Source: Acetobacteraceae bacterium (GTDB lineage: Bacteria; Pseudomonadota; Alphaproteobacteria; Acetobacterales; Acetobacteraceae). Taken from it: a DNA stretch of 7,714 nt. Positions 1 through 6,838 of this stretch are shown piece by piece; positions within the stretch are counted from its first letter, which is position 1, and each line of letters opens with the position of its first letter. The DNA is taken from contig JASHVB010000507.1 in assembly GCA_030039695.1 (NCBI GenBank), forward strand, positions 1 to 7,714, written 5' to 3'. The position numbers and the translations under genes were made by a program. Below the pieces are notes generated by a model. The model saw only the letters and a program-made list of their open reading frames with translations, was not told where the DNA came from and did not search any database.

Positions 1-175
1 CACGCCGCCAACAATAGGCCAATTCGGGAAACCCGTGCAGCAGCAGAAGGCAGGGGCGCCCTGGCTCCCCCGCCTCCAGCATATGCACTGTCAACCCGTT
101 CACCCCCGGCACGAACCGGGCACGTACCCCGCCCGGAAGAACAGCCGCATCCAGCGGCGCCAGATCCGCAGTCAT
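1..175 (-). CDS. Alpha/beta hydrolase, N-terminal part (runs off the left edge)
   Basis: This is the first 58 codons of the last visible gene of the operon; the rest lies beyond position 1. The start is the ATG at 175-173, inside an ATGA overlap with the stop of the MFS gene and 5 bases after a strong GGAGG. The peptide begins MTADLAPLDAAVLPG and continues with a short beta-hairpin region. It then has LLLLHGFPELAYCWRR at about residues 43-58, which is the oxyanion-hole strand and HGFPE motif of alpha/beta hydrolases of the epoxide-hydrolase/haloalkane-dehalogenase type. The nucleophile elbow and the catalytic Asp/Glu and His would lie outside the window, so the reaction (epoxide, ester, lactone or C-C hydrolysis) cannot be assigned. 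There is no signal peptide, so it is probably cytoplasmic. Its place at the end of a catabolic operon suggests that it processes a pathway intermediate. The family is clear; the substrate is unknown. Confidence 0.85.
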   Translation of the reverse strand, partial: MTADLAPLDAAVLPGGVRARFVPGVNGLTVHMLEAGEPGRPCLLLLHGFPELAYCWRR

Positions 176-1533
176 ACCCTCCTCCATTGGAGACAGATGA
201 GCGCCAGCAACACGAGCGCATTGCAGGCGGCGGGCACCAGCATTGCGCCGATCGGCTTTCCAGTTAGCTGCGCCGCGAGCGGCATCAGGCTTTGCGCGAA
301 GAAGCCGCCCATCGTTCCGATCGTGGTAATCCCCGCAAATGCACTGGCCGAACGCTCCCCAACGAAAGCGCGCGACGGCAGCCACCAGAAGCTCGGCGGC
401 AGGAGCGACATACATGGCATCGCTATCATCATGGCGACGAAGCGCTGCCAGTTGTTGATCAGGATGGTGCTGCATCCGAAGCAGACAAGCGCGACAGCCG
501 AGGCGACGATCATGGCCCAGAAAACCCTGCGCTCGTTGTGCAGAAACGGCGGCACAAGGATCAACATCAGAGCCGACAGGCACCACGGCATCGCATTGAT
601 CAATCCGTTCTGGGCGGAGCTGGCACCCAGCGATCTCACGACTGTCGGCAGCCAATAGACCACGCCGAACGACGAGGTCAGGATCGCCGCGAACAGCAGC
701 GAATAGACCGCGACATCGAGATTTAGCACCGTGCGCCAGAAGTTGCCGGCCTCGTGCCGGGACGGCCCGGTTTCCGCGCGGATCATCTCGATCAGCCGTG
801 CCCTCTTTCCCGGCGAGAGAAAGCAGGCGTCCACGGGTTCGTTGGGTAGGATCAGAAACATGACAATGCCGAACGCGGCTGAGACGGTGCCGGTGACGAG
901 AAAGATCCAGCGCCACCCTGCGATTCCCAAATAACCGTCCGCACTCAGCAGCAGCCCGCCGCTGATCGCCGCAAGTGAATTGCCGATCGGACTGCCGAGT
1001 GTGATAAGTCCAACCGCCCAGACACGGCGCGACTGCGGGAACCATCTGCTGAGATAGTAGATCACCCCTGGGTACGCGCCCGCCTCCGCGACCCCGAGGA
1101 GGAAACGTAGTCCGTAGAACATCGTCGCGGACGTACAGAAGGTCGTTACAATTGTGACCAGAGACCAGGTCAGCAGGATCCGAGACAGCCATCGGCGCGG
1201 ACCCCAGCGCGTGAGTCCGATCGCGCTCGGAACCTCGAACGACACCGCGCCGATAAAGAAAAGCGATGAGCCGAGCCCGAAGGCGAGCTCGGTCAGGTGA
1301 AGTTCAGAAACCAACTGAAGCTTGGCAAAGCCGATCGTCGATCGATCAATGATGGCCACGAGATAGAGCAGCCCGGCCAGCGGCAGCACGCGCCAGGCCA
1401 CGGTCCGCAGCAGCCCACGATCATCCTGGCCGTCGCGCGAAGCCAGCGCCCCGCTGCCGGGCGCGGGGTCGCTTGCCGCGGTGGGGAAACTGCGGTGGCG
1501 TCCGTCCGCGGCGTCCGCAATCTGCGCGTTCAT
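172..1533 (-). CDS. MFS permease, anion:cation symporter (ACS) family
   Basis: This is an inner-membrane transporter of 453 residues, likely a proton-coupled importer of an organic acid. The N-terminus is unusually long and hydrophilic (about 45 residues, rich in Ala, Asp and Arg) before the first membrane segment at about 48-66. Hydrophobic stretches fit 12 segments with a cytoplasmic loop at about 231-270. Hallmarks of the ACS/phthalate-tartrate permease family are AIIDRSTIGFAK (60-71), FFIGAVSFEVPS (92-103) and RFLLGVAEAGAYPGVIYYLS (143-162), the last close to the family signature in segment 4. Known members carry phthalate, tartrate, glucarate, 4-hydroxyphenylacetate and similar anions; this substrate cannot be read from sequence. 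It overlaps the fumarylacetoacetase stop by ATGA and the downstream hydrolase start by ATGA. No convincing Shine-Dalgarno precedes its ATG, so translation probably depends on ribosomes arriving from the upstream gene. A shorter start inside the long N-terminus is possible. Confidence 0.93.
   Translation of the reverse strand: MNAQIADAADGRHRSFPTAASDPAPGSGALASRDGQDDRGLLRTVAWRVLPLAGLLYLVAIIDRSTIGFAKLQLVSELHLTELAFGLGSSLFFIGAVSFEVPSAIGLTRWGPRRWLSRILLTWSLVTIVTTFCTSATMFYGLRFLLGVAEAGAYPGVIYYLSRWFPQSRRVWAVGLITLGSPIGNSLAAISGGLLLSADGYLGIAGWRWIFLVTGTVSAAFGIVMFLILPNEPVDACFLSPGKRARLIEMIRAETGPSRHEAGNFWRTVLNLDVAVYSLLFAAILTSSFGVVYWLPTVVRSLGASSAQNGLINAMPWCLSALMLILVPPFLHNERRVFWAMIVASAVALVCFGCSTILINNWQRFVAMMIAMPCMSLLPPSFWWLPSRAFVGERSASAFAGITTIGTMGGFFAQSLMPLAAQLTGKPIGAMLVPAACNALVLLALICLQWRRV
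179..185 (-). promoter_or_regulatory. Strong ribosome binding site for the alpha/beta hydrolase
   Basis: The minus strand reads GGAGGAG here, inside the last codons of the MFS gene. Its GGAGG core is 5 bases from the ATG at 175. It decides the start of the downstream hydrolase and suggests that this gene can be translated well on its own as well as by coupling across the ATGA overlap. Confidence 0.7.
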
Positions 1534-2861
1534 CCGACGTGCCCAAATTCACCAACCGGCCATGCGGGAACGATAGTTCCGATGCAGGATCCGAAGCCGA
1601 CGGACCGGAACCCTGCACGCTCGCAGCGGGCAGCGAGAGCCACTTCGTCGCCGTCTTCCAGAAAGCAGCGCTGTTCCCCGCCTGGCATCGCCAGGGGCTG
1701 CCGCCCGTTGCTGGTGATTTCCAGTAAGCAGCCCGATTGGCACGGATCGGGCGCCGAGAGGGTGCCTGTGCCCACGAGGTCGCCGGGCCGCATGTCGCAG
1801 CCGCCACAGGTGTGGTGGGCCAGCATCTGGAAGATTGTCCAATACAGCGACGCCGCGTTGCTGCGGCTGACGACCTGGGCCGCAAGGCCCTGTTCAACCA
1901 TCCCCTGGGTACGCAGCGTGGCAGAGACGGGGATGTCGATGCCGCCAGTCATGCTGTTGTCCGGTGAGGACAGATAGCCCAGCGCCTCTGGCTCACCCCC
2001 CGAGCGGCCGCGCCAGGCGGTGCGGAACGGCGCAAGGGCTTCCAGCGTGACGATCCAGGGCGAAACGCTTGTCTGAAAGTTCTTGCCTAGGAACGGACCG
2101 AGCGGTTGGTATTCCCAGCGCTGGATATCTCGGGCCGACCAGTCATTCAGCAGGCAGAGCCCGAAGATATGCGCCTCAGCCTCGTCGATCCCGATCGGCT
2201 CGCCCAGAGCATTGCCAGGGCCGATGTAGAAGCCGAGTTCGAGTTCGAAGTCGAGACGCTCGCTGGGGCCGAAAGTTGGAGCGTTCGTGTCGGCCGCCGC
2301 CGATTGGCCGTACGGACGGGTGCAAGGGGTGCCGCTTGGTCGGATCGATGAGGAGCGGCCGTGATACGCGATCGGGACATACCGGTAGTTCTGCAGGATC
2401 GGCTGGCTCGCGCGAAACAATCTTCCGGCGTTCGTAGCATGCTCGATGTTGGCGTAGAAGTCGGTATAGTCGCCGACCTGCATCGGCACCCCCAGCACCG
2501 CCTCGGCTTGCGCCCGCAGGACGCCGTCGAGCTTTCCAGGCGCGCGGAGAGCGCGGGAAATCTCAAGACGCAGCGCTGACCAGGCAGACCTGCCGAGCGC
2601 CGCGAATCGGTTCAGCGTAGGTTCGGCTGCCGCTTCGGCCGCATCGCCGGTGCTGGACGAGAACCAGCCCTGCCGTAGAGCCGCCGCCACGTCGACGATC
2701 TGATCTCCGATCGCCACACCCCCGCGGAACGACTGGGCGCTGGCGGCTTCCCGGAAGACGCCGAACGGCAGGTTCTGAATCGGAAAGTCTGTGTCCCCGA
2801 CATGTGCCGAGGCGACGGCGCATGCCAGGTCCGGATCATGCGTTTCGTCCAGGGCGATCAT
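1530..2861 (-). CDS. fahA: Fumarylacetoacetase (full-length, FAH-type 2,4-diketo acid hydrolase)
   Basis: This is a cytoplasmic metal-dependent C-C hydrolase of 443 residues, slightly longer than the usual ~420. Classical members split fumarylacetoacetate into fumarate and acetoacetate (EC 3.7.1.2), the last step of tyrosine/homogentisate breakdown. The N-terminal FAH domain begins near FPIQNLPFGVF (26-36) and the catalytic domain starts near residue 128. All key residues of mouse FAH have counterparts here: metal ligands D134 (in DYTDFY), E206 and E208 (in LDFELELG) and D240 (in LLNDWSARD); catalytic H141 with R150 and E381; and substrate-binding Y136, Y167, R244, Q247, K260 and T367. It is therefore a true long-type fumarylacetoacetase and not the short FAHD1/HpcE type. 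It overlaps hyuB upstream and the MFS gene downstream, each by ATGA; its own ribosome site (GCAGGA, about 10 bases away) is weak. The homogentisate dioxygenase and maleylacetoacetate isomerase genes that normally accompany it are not in the window, so the natural substrate may be a different acylpyruvate. Confidence 0.95.
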   Translation of the reverse strand: MIALDETHDPDLACAVASAHVGDTDFPIQNLPFGVFREAASAQSFRGGVAIGDQIVDVAAALRQGWFSSSTGDAAEAAAEPTLNRFAALGRSAWSALRLEISRALRAPGKLDGVLRAQAEAVLGVPMQVGDYTDFYANIEHATNAGRLFRASQPILQNYRYVPIAYHGRSSSIRPSGTPCTRPYGQSAAADTNAPTFGPSERLDFELELGFYIGPGNALGEPIGIDEAEAHIFGLCLLNDWSARDIQRWEYQPLGPFLGKNFQTSVSPWIVTLEALAPFRTAWRGRSGGEPEALGYLSSPDNSMTGGIDIPVSATLRTQGMVEQGLAAQVVSRSNAASLYWTIFQMLAHHTCGGCDMRPGDLVGTGTLSAPDPCQSGCLLEITSNGRQPLAMPGGEQRCFLEDGDEVALAARCERAGFRSVGFGSCIGTIVPAWPVGEFGHVG

Positions 2862-4639
2862 GCAACGACATCCTGCCCTTGGCGCAGCGCTGCCGTCCCC
2901 GCTGGGTCGACGGATAGGTCTGCGGAGAAAACCACGCCGTAGAGCGCGCGGGCCTGGCCGACGGTGACGTAGCCGGACCGAACATCGGCCTCGACCGCGT
3001 CAACCCGGCGGTCGAACGGATTGCCATAGCCACCGCCGCCGCCGCTGCGCACGCGTAGCTCGTCACCGGCTCGCAGCTCCCGCTCGCCCTTGAAGAACAC
3101 CTCCTTGGTGCCGTCCGCACGGATGATCTGCACTTCCCCGGAACTGCCTGCCTGCCCGCCTTCCAGGCCCCAGGGCGGGCACGCCACGCGGTCGAACTTG
3201 ACGATGACGTGACAGGGATGCGTGAACCGATACTGTTTCTCGACCCCGAGGCCGCCTCGATGGCGGCCCGCCCCGCCCGAGTCGGCTACTAGCTCCTTCG
3301 CGGTAAGCCGGTAGGGGAACAGTGCCTCCTGCATTTCCACAGGTACGTCCGGTACGTCTCCATGCGCGTTGGAGCGGAACGGTCCGGCCCCGTCCACCGT
3401 GGCCGATGCCCCCCAACCACCCGTGGCGGTGTCGAGGTTGAAGAAACGATCGCCGCGGCCAGGCAGCGTGCCGAACAGCGAGTGCACGCCGTAGATGCCG
3501 TGATGGGCGGCGACGGCGCGACCCGGCAGGGCCTGGCCCATGGCGCGCAGGATCGTATCGACCACTGTCGGGATCATCGCGCCGGAGCCGCCGATTGGCG
3601 CATCCGGACGGGCGCTGAGGAACTTTCCCTCCGGGATCACCACGTCGAGGCGTGCAAAGTCGCCCTCGTTGACCGGCGTGTCGGCGGCAAGGAGGTATTT
3701 GCAGGCGATCCTTGCGGCGGCGATCGCACCGCCATTGCGCCCCGCGTTGAAGGGGCCTTTGACCTGATCGTCACAGCCGGAAAGATCGATGGTCAGGCGC
3801 CCGTCCGCGACGGTTACCTGCGCGTGCACACGCACCCGTTGATCGAGGCGGATGCCGTCGTCATCGAGGTAAGCCTCGGCCGCATACGTGTCGGGGGGAA
3901 GCGAGCCCAGGACCTTTGCCACCGCGGCGTCAGCATCCTGCCACATCGCGCGGATGGTCGCGTTGACTGCCTCCTGCCCGTATTTCAGCACTATCGCGAC
4001 GATCAGGTCGCGACCCATGACACAACCGCCGAGCTGGGCCTCCAGGTCGCCAAGCAGCAGGCGCGGAAAACGGCTGTTGATGGCGATCAAGCGGAAGACG
4101 TCGTCCAGGCGCCGTCCGGCCGCGACCAGCTTCATTGCCGGATACTGCACGCCTTCCTGCCAAATGTCGGTCGTTGTCGTGGACTGGCACGAGCCGGGTA
4201 CCGCGCCTCCCACATCGATCCAGTGCACCAGCACCGCGAAGAAGCCAGCCAGCGTGCCGGCGACGCGCACTGGGGTGTAGGCAACAACGTTGTTCAGATG
4301 CTGGCCGAGCACTGCGGCGGTGTTGCTGATGATGATGTCGCCATCGGCGAGGCTGTCGACGCGGTGGATCTGCAACCCCTCGCGCACTGCGGCGCCGAGC
4401 GCGTTGGCGACGAAGATCGGCAGGCTGCCGCGCGACTGCGCCACCAGCCGACCGGACGGATCCACGAAACCGACGGAGTAGTCCTTGTATTCCTGCACTA
4501 GCGGGCTGAACGCCGTGCGCTCTATATTCTTCTCGATCTGATTCGGTACAGCAACCAGTTCATGGCGTATAACCTGCAACGTTATCGGATCCGGCTCGAT
4601 ATCCGGCGAGCTCCGCAATAGCGGCTGTGGGCGGCTCAT
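2858..4639 (-). CDS. hyuB: HyuB-family subunit (N-methylhydantoinase B / oxoprolinase / ketone carboxylase alpha-like)
   Basis: This 593-residue cytoplasmic protein is the catalytic-type partner of HyuA. The family includes 5-oxoprolinase, ATP-dependent N-methylhydantoinase, caprolactamase and the large subunits of acetone and acetophenone carboxylases. Family signs in order are DPITLQVIRHEL (17-28), DPSGRLVAQS (60-69), VHWIDVGGAVPGS (138-150), where H139 and D142 match the His-x-x-Asp metal site described in acetone carboxylase, PVNEGDFARLDVVIPEGKF (322-340), TGGWGASATVDG (406-417), SGGAGRHRGGLGVEK (454-468) and the glycine-rich SGGGGGYGNPFDRR (532-545). The last two are the most characteristic of HyuB. 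The start at 4639 is preceded by AGGAG at 8 bases and overlaps the hyuA stop by ATGA, as expected for subunits made in equal amounts. The 3' end overlaps the fumarylacetoacetase start by ATGA. Whether the complex hydrolyses a lactam or imide, or carboxylates a ketone, cannot be decided from sequence. Confidence 0.93.
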   Translation of the reverse strand: MSRPQPLLRSSPDIEPDPITLQVIRHELVAVPNQIEKNIERTAFSPLVQEYKDYSVGFVDPSGRLVAQSRGSLPIFVANALGAAVREGLQIHRVDSLADGDIIISNTAAVLGQHLNNVVAYTPVRVAGTLAGFFAVLVHWIDVGGAVPGSCQSTTTTDIWQEGVQYPAMKLVAAGRRLDDVFRLIAINSRFPRLLLGDLEAQLGGCVMGRDLIVAIVLKYGQEAVNATIRAMWQDADAAVAKVLGSLPPDTYAAEAYLDDDGIRLDQRVRVHAQVTVADGRLTIDLSGCDDQVKGPFNAGRNGGAIAAARIACKYLLAADTPVNEGDFARLDVVIPEGKFLSARPDAPIGGSGAMIPTVVDTILRAMGQALPGRAVAAHHGIYGVHSLFGTLPGRGDRFFNLDTATGGWGASATVDGAGPFRSNAHGDVPDVPVEMQEALFPYRLTAKELVADSGGAGRHRGGLGVEKQYRFTHPCHVIVKFDRVACPPWGLEGGQAGSSGEVQIIRADGTKEVFFKGERELRAGDELRVRSGGGGGYGNPFDRRVDAVEADVRSGYVTVGQARALYGVVFSADLSVDPAGTAALRQGQDVVA

Positions 4640-6705
4640 GCTTCACTCTCCTGATCCGACTGGCAGATGATTCGCAGCTCGCCGAGCGCGCCCACAGTCA
4701 GGCGGTCGCCTGGTCCGATGACGGTCGTGGCGCTGTATTCCTCAACAATGGCGGGGCCCGCGCATGCGAACCCGCCGGGTAGGGTGTCGCGGCGATAGAC
4801 GCTTGTTTCCACACGCCGCCCGGCCCCTGCGAAATAGACAGACCGATGCGCTCGCGGCACCGCTACCGCACTGAGCGACAAACCGGCGACAGCGCCGAGA
4901 TCCGGCGCCGGTGTGGGCACGAGCGCGCCGACGCGCAGGGCGATGAATTCGACGGACGCACCCTCATTTAGATGGCCGTATCGGCTTCGATACGTCGCCT
5001 CGAACGCGGTTATGACGGCTCCCGGTGTAAGCGCGTCGTCGAGATGGACGCGCACCGTATGCTTCTGGCCTTGATAGCGCATCTCTGCCGTATGCTCATA
5101 CCGTGCCTGCGTGTCGCCGAACGCGGCGCCCATGTCGGTCCGTGCCTCGTCCTCCAGCGCGCGGTACACGTCCGTTGCGTCCCGCAGCGCGTCATCGCTC
5201 ACCGCGGCGACGAAGGTGCGCGCTACATCCGTGCGCGCTTCCGACAGCAGCATGCCGAGTGACGAGAAGTTCCCTGGCTGCGGCGGTACGATCACCTCTC
5301 GGATCGCCAATTCGCGCGCAAGTCCGGCGCCGAACAGCGGGCCGCCGCCACCGAAGACGAACAACGCGAAATCCCGCGCGTCGCGTCCGCGTTCAACCGT
5401 GATCTCCTTGATCGCTCCGGTCATCGTCACGGCGGCAAGATCGAGGATACCCTGTGCGACGCGGTCCGGGCCGTCCTCGCCGGAGAAGCCGAGCCGCTGC
5501 GCCAGTTCGGCAATCGCGGAGCGGGCCCCGTCAACATCGAGCTGCAGGCGGCCGTTCATGAAGCTGTCCGAGCCAATGCGGCCCAGCGCCACGTTGGCGT
5601 CCGTCACCGTTGGCTCGACTCCGCCCTGGCCGAATGCCACCGGGCCCGGCGTGGAGCCGGCGCTACGCGGACCGACTTGAAGCCGGCCCTGCGCGTCGAT
5701 CCAGGCGATCGATCCGCCGCCGGCACCAACCTCCACGATGTCCAGCACCGGCGTGCGGATCGGAAACCCCTTGTCGTAACCGCCTACATAGTAGGTCGGC
5801 TGGATTTCGAAGCGGCCGTCCTCGACCAGGGCGCACTTCGCGGTCGTGCCACCCATGTCGAACGCGATCAAGCGTGGCTCATCGAGCGCGCGGGCATATA
5901 CCGCCGCCCCAATGCAACCGCCGATCGGACCGGACTCGATTAATGCGATCGGTTGGGCAAGTGTCTGATCGGCGGACATCAGGCCGCCGTTCGATCCCAT
6001 CATGTAGAACGCGCCACGAAACGACTGCGCACGCAACCGCCTGTCGAACAGGTCCATGTACTCGGATATCCGGGCGCCCACGTACGCGTTGGCCGCCGCC
6101 GTCGAGGTGCGTTCGTATTCCGACCACTCCCGGCTGAGCTCGGTGCCCGTTGTCACGAAGATACCCGGCAATTCTTCGGCGAGGATCCGCTTGGCCAGCG
6201 TCTCGTTCGCGGGATTGCGGTAGGCGTTGAGGAACGAGACCGCGACCGCCTCGACTTCCTCCGCGCGGAGGCGGGCCGCGATGTCGCGCAGTGCGATCGG
6301 GTCTGGTGTCTGCTCCGCCGTACCATCAGCCGCGGTGCGCTCCGTCACCTCAAAACGCAGCTCGCGCGGAACGAGCGGCGCAAAACGACGATAGGTGAGA
6401 TTGAAGGGCGAAGCACGGTTGCCGCGGCCGATCTCGAGCAAATCGCGGAACCCCTCGGTCGTGACGAGTGCGGTGCGAGCACCCTTGCGTTGTACGAACG
6501 CGTTGATGACGTGTGTCGTGCCATGCTTGAAGACCGCCGCCTCGTCCAAGTGCCCATCCGTGTCGGACAAGCCACCCAGAACGCCAGCAACGAGGTCCCG
6601 ATAATTGGTGAGCGTCTTGCCGAACTGGGTCGCCTTCGTCCGCTGGTCGAAGACGACAATGTCGGTGAATGTGCCGCCGGTGTCTGCGGCAACAAGATAG
6701 CGCAT
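4636..6705 (-). CDS. hyuA: HyuA-family ATP-binding subunit (N-methylhydantoinase A / oxoprolinase / ketone carboxylase beta-like)
   Basis: This 689-residue cytoplasmic subunit binds and hydrolyses ATP to activate the substrate for the HyuB partner. It has the ASKHA-type nucleotide fold: phosphate-1 loop ADTGGTFTDIVV (7-18), HGTTHVINAF (61-70), ESGPIGGCIGA (257-267), a second phosphate loop FDMGGTTAK (282-290), EVGAGGGSIAWID (325-337), GPRSAGSTPGPVAFGQGG (345-362), TDANVALGRI (368-377) and FGGGGPLFGAG (451-461). A C-terminal region of about 180 residues follows PQPGNFSSLGML (475-486). The length is typical for the family. The ATG at 6705 is preferred because it places DTGGTFTD at residue 8, as in relatives, and has AAGGGA 8 bases upstream. 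An in-frame TTG at 6765 would add 20 unconserved residues. It is the first gene of the operon, divergent from the LysR gene, and overlaps hyuB by ATGA. No gamma subunit like that of acetone carboxylase follows hyuB. Confidence 0.93.
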   Translation of the reverse strand: MRYLVAADTGGTFTDIVVFDQRTKATQFGKTLTNYRDLVAGVLGGLSDTDGHLDEAAVFKHGTTHVINAFVQRKGARTALVTTEGFRDLLEIGRGNRASPFNLTYRRFAPLVPRELRFEVTERTAADGTAEQTPDPIALRDIAARLRAEEVEAVAVSFLNAYRNPANETLAKRILAEELPGIFVTTGTELSREWSEYERTSTAAANAYVGARISEYMDLFDRRLRAQSFRGAFYMMGSNGGLMSADQTLAQPIALIESGPIGGCIGAAVYARALDEPRLIAFDMGGTTAKCALVEDGRFEIQPTYYVGGYDKGFPIRTPVLDIVEVGAGGGSIAWIDAQGRLQVGPRSAGSTPGPVAFGQGGVEPTVTDANVALGRIGSDSFMNGRLQLDVDGARSAIAELAQRLGFSGEDGPDRVAQGILDLAAVTMTGAIKEITVERGRDARDFALFVFGGGGPLFGAGLARELAIREVIVPPQPGNFSSLGMLLSEARTDVARTFVAAVSDDALRDATDVYRALEDEARTDMGAAFGDTQARYEHTAEMRYQGQKHTVRVHLDDALTPGAVITAFEATYRSRYGHLNEGASVEFIALRVGALVPTPAPDLGAVAGLSLSAVAVPRAHRSVYFAGAGRRVETSVYRRDTLPGGFACAGPAIVEEYSATTVIGPGDRLTVGALGELRIICQSDQESEA

Positions 6706-6713
6706 GGGTCCAA

Positions 6714-6719
6714 TCCCTT
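6714..6719 (-). promoter_or_regulatory. Ribosome binding site deciding the hyuA start
   Basis: AAGGGA on the minus strand, 8 bases from the ATG at 6705. It supports this ATG over the upstream in-frame TTG at 6765, which has no good site. Confidence 0.55.
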
Positions 6720-6735
6720 CCGGACCACAGCTAGA

Positions 6736-6745
6736 TGTGCGCACA
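6736..6745. repeat. Perfect 10-bp palindrome TGTGCGCACA in the hyuA leader
   Basis: TGTGCGCACA is a perfect palindrome without a loop, 30-40 bases upstream of the hyuA ATG. It is a candidate protein-binding site near the operon promoter. A 10-base palindrome can occur by chance in GC-rich DNA, and the bases directly flanking it do not extend the symmetry. Confidence 0.4.
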
Positions 6746-6758
6746 GCGAATGGTAAGG

Positions 6759-6795
6759 CATGCAAGAATTCCGAGTGTCGCGCATTATTTGCATG
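6759..6795. promoter_or_regulatory. Inverted repeat CATGCAA / TTGCATG, candidate LysR operator
   Basis: CATGCAA at 6759-6765 is repeated inverted as TTGCATG at 6789-6795, with centres 30 bases apart, close to three helical turns. Extending inwards, the arms agree at 9 of 12 positions. The right arm lies within ATTATTTGCATGAAT (6784-6798), which has matching ATT/AAT ends and contains one T-N11-A (6785-6797), the loose consensus for LysR-type sites. The arrangement fits two half-sites for a LysR tetramer between divergent genes. Seven matching bases in 133 are not statistically decisive. Confidence 0.4.
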
Positions 6796-6824
6796 AATGA
6801 GTAGCGAGGCAGGGTGCCGGAACC

Positions 6825-6830
6825 GGGAGG
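6825..6830 (+). promoter_or_regulatory. Ribosome binding site deciding the lysR start
   Basis: GGGAGG ends 8 bases before the GTG at 6839. It is the best Shine-Dalgarno in the region and supports GTG over the upstream in-frame ATG at 6797, which has none. Confidence 0.6.
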
Positions 6831-6838
6831 GCGGACGC

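Larger units (their letters stand above)
6706..6838. promoter_or_regulatory. Divergent promoter/operator region between the catabolic operon and lysR
   Basis: These 133 bases are the only non-coding stretch in the window and must hold the promoters for both the minus-strand operon and the plus-strand LysR gene. The middle part (about 6750-6800) is clearly more AT-rich than the flanking genes. No pair of -35/-10 hexamers close to the sigma-70 consensus is visible in either direction. CATTAT at 6783-6788 (plus) and TACCAT near 6750-6755 (minus) are possible weak -10 elements. Weak promoters are expected where a LysR protein must activate transcription. LysR regulators usually bind such a region, repress their own gene and activate the divergent one. 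Confidence 0.75.

Noticed and set aside
1297..1977. A 226-codon plus-strand frame across the permease/FAH junction
   Set aside because: It is antisense to both conserved genes and its translation has no domain-like pattern.
1530..2861. A standard tyrosine/homogentisate degradation cluster
   Set aside because: Only the fumarylacetoacetase is present; no homogentisate dioxygenase or maleylacetoacetate isomerase lies in the window.
3362..4501. A 379-codon open frame on the plus strand opposite hyuB
   Set aside because: It lies wholly antisense to a well-conserved hyuB and has no recognisable domain. Long antisense frames are common in GC-rich genes with strong third-position G/C bias.
2858..6705. 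An acetone carboxylase operon
   Set aside because: Subunits similar to alpha and beta are present, but the small gamma subunit is missing; hyuB runs directly into the FAH gene. The general two-subunit HyuAB label is safer.
5953..6756. A 267-codon open frame on the plus strand opposite hyuA
   Set aside because: Antisense to conserved HyuA motifs, with no family features and a composition expected of a shadow frame.
6703..6765. A TTG start for hyuA at 6765, adding 20 residues
   Set aside because: The added residues are not HyuA-like, TTG is a rare start, and it overlaps a candidate operator half-site. The ATG at 6705 has a ribosome site and the family-typical N-terminus.
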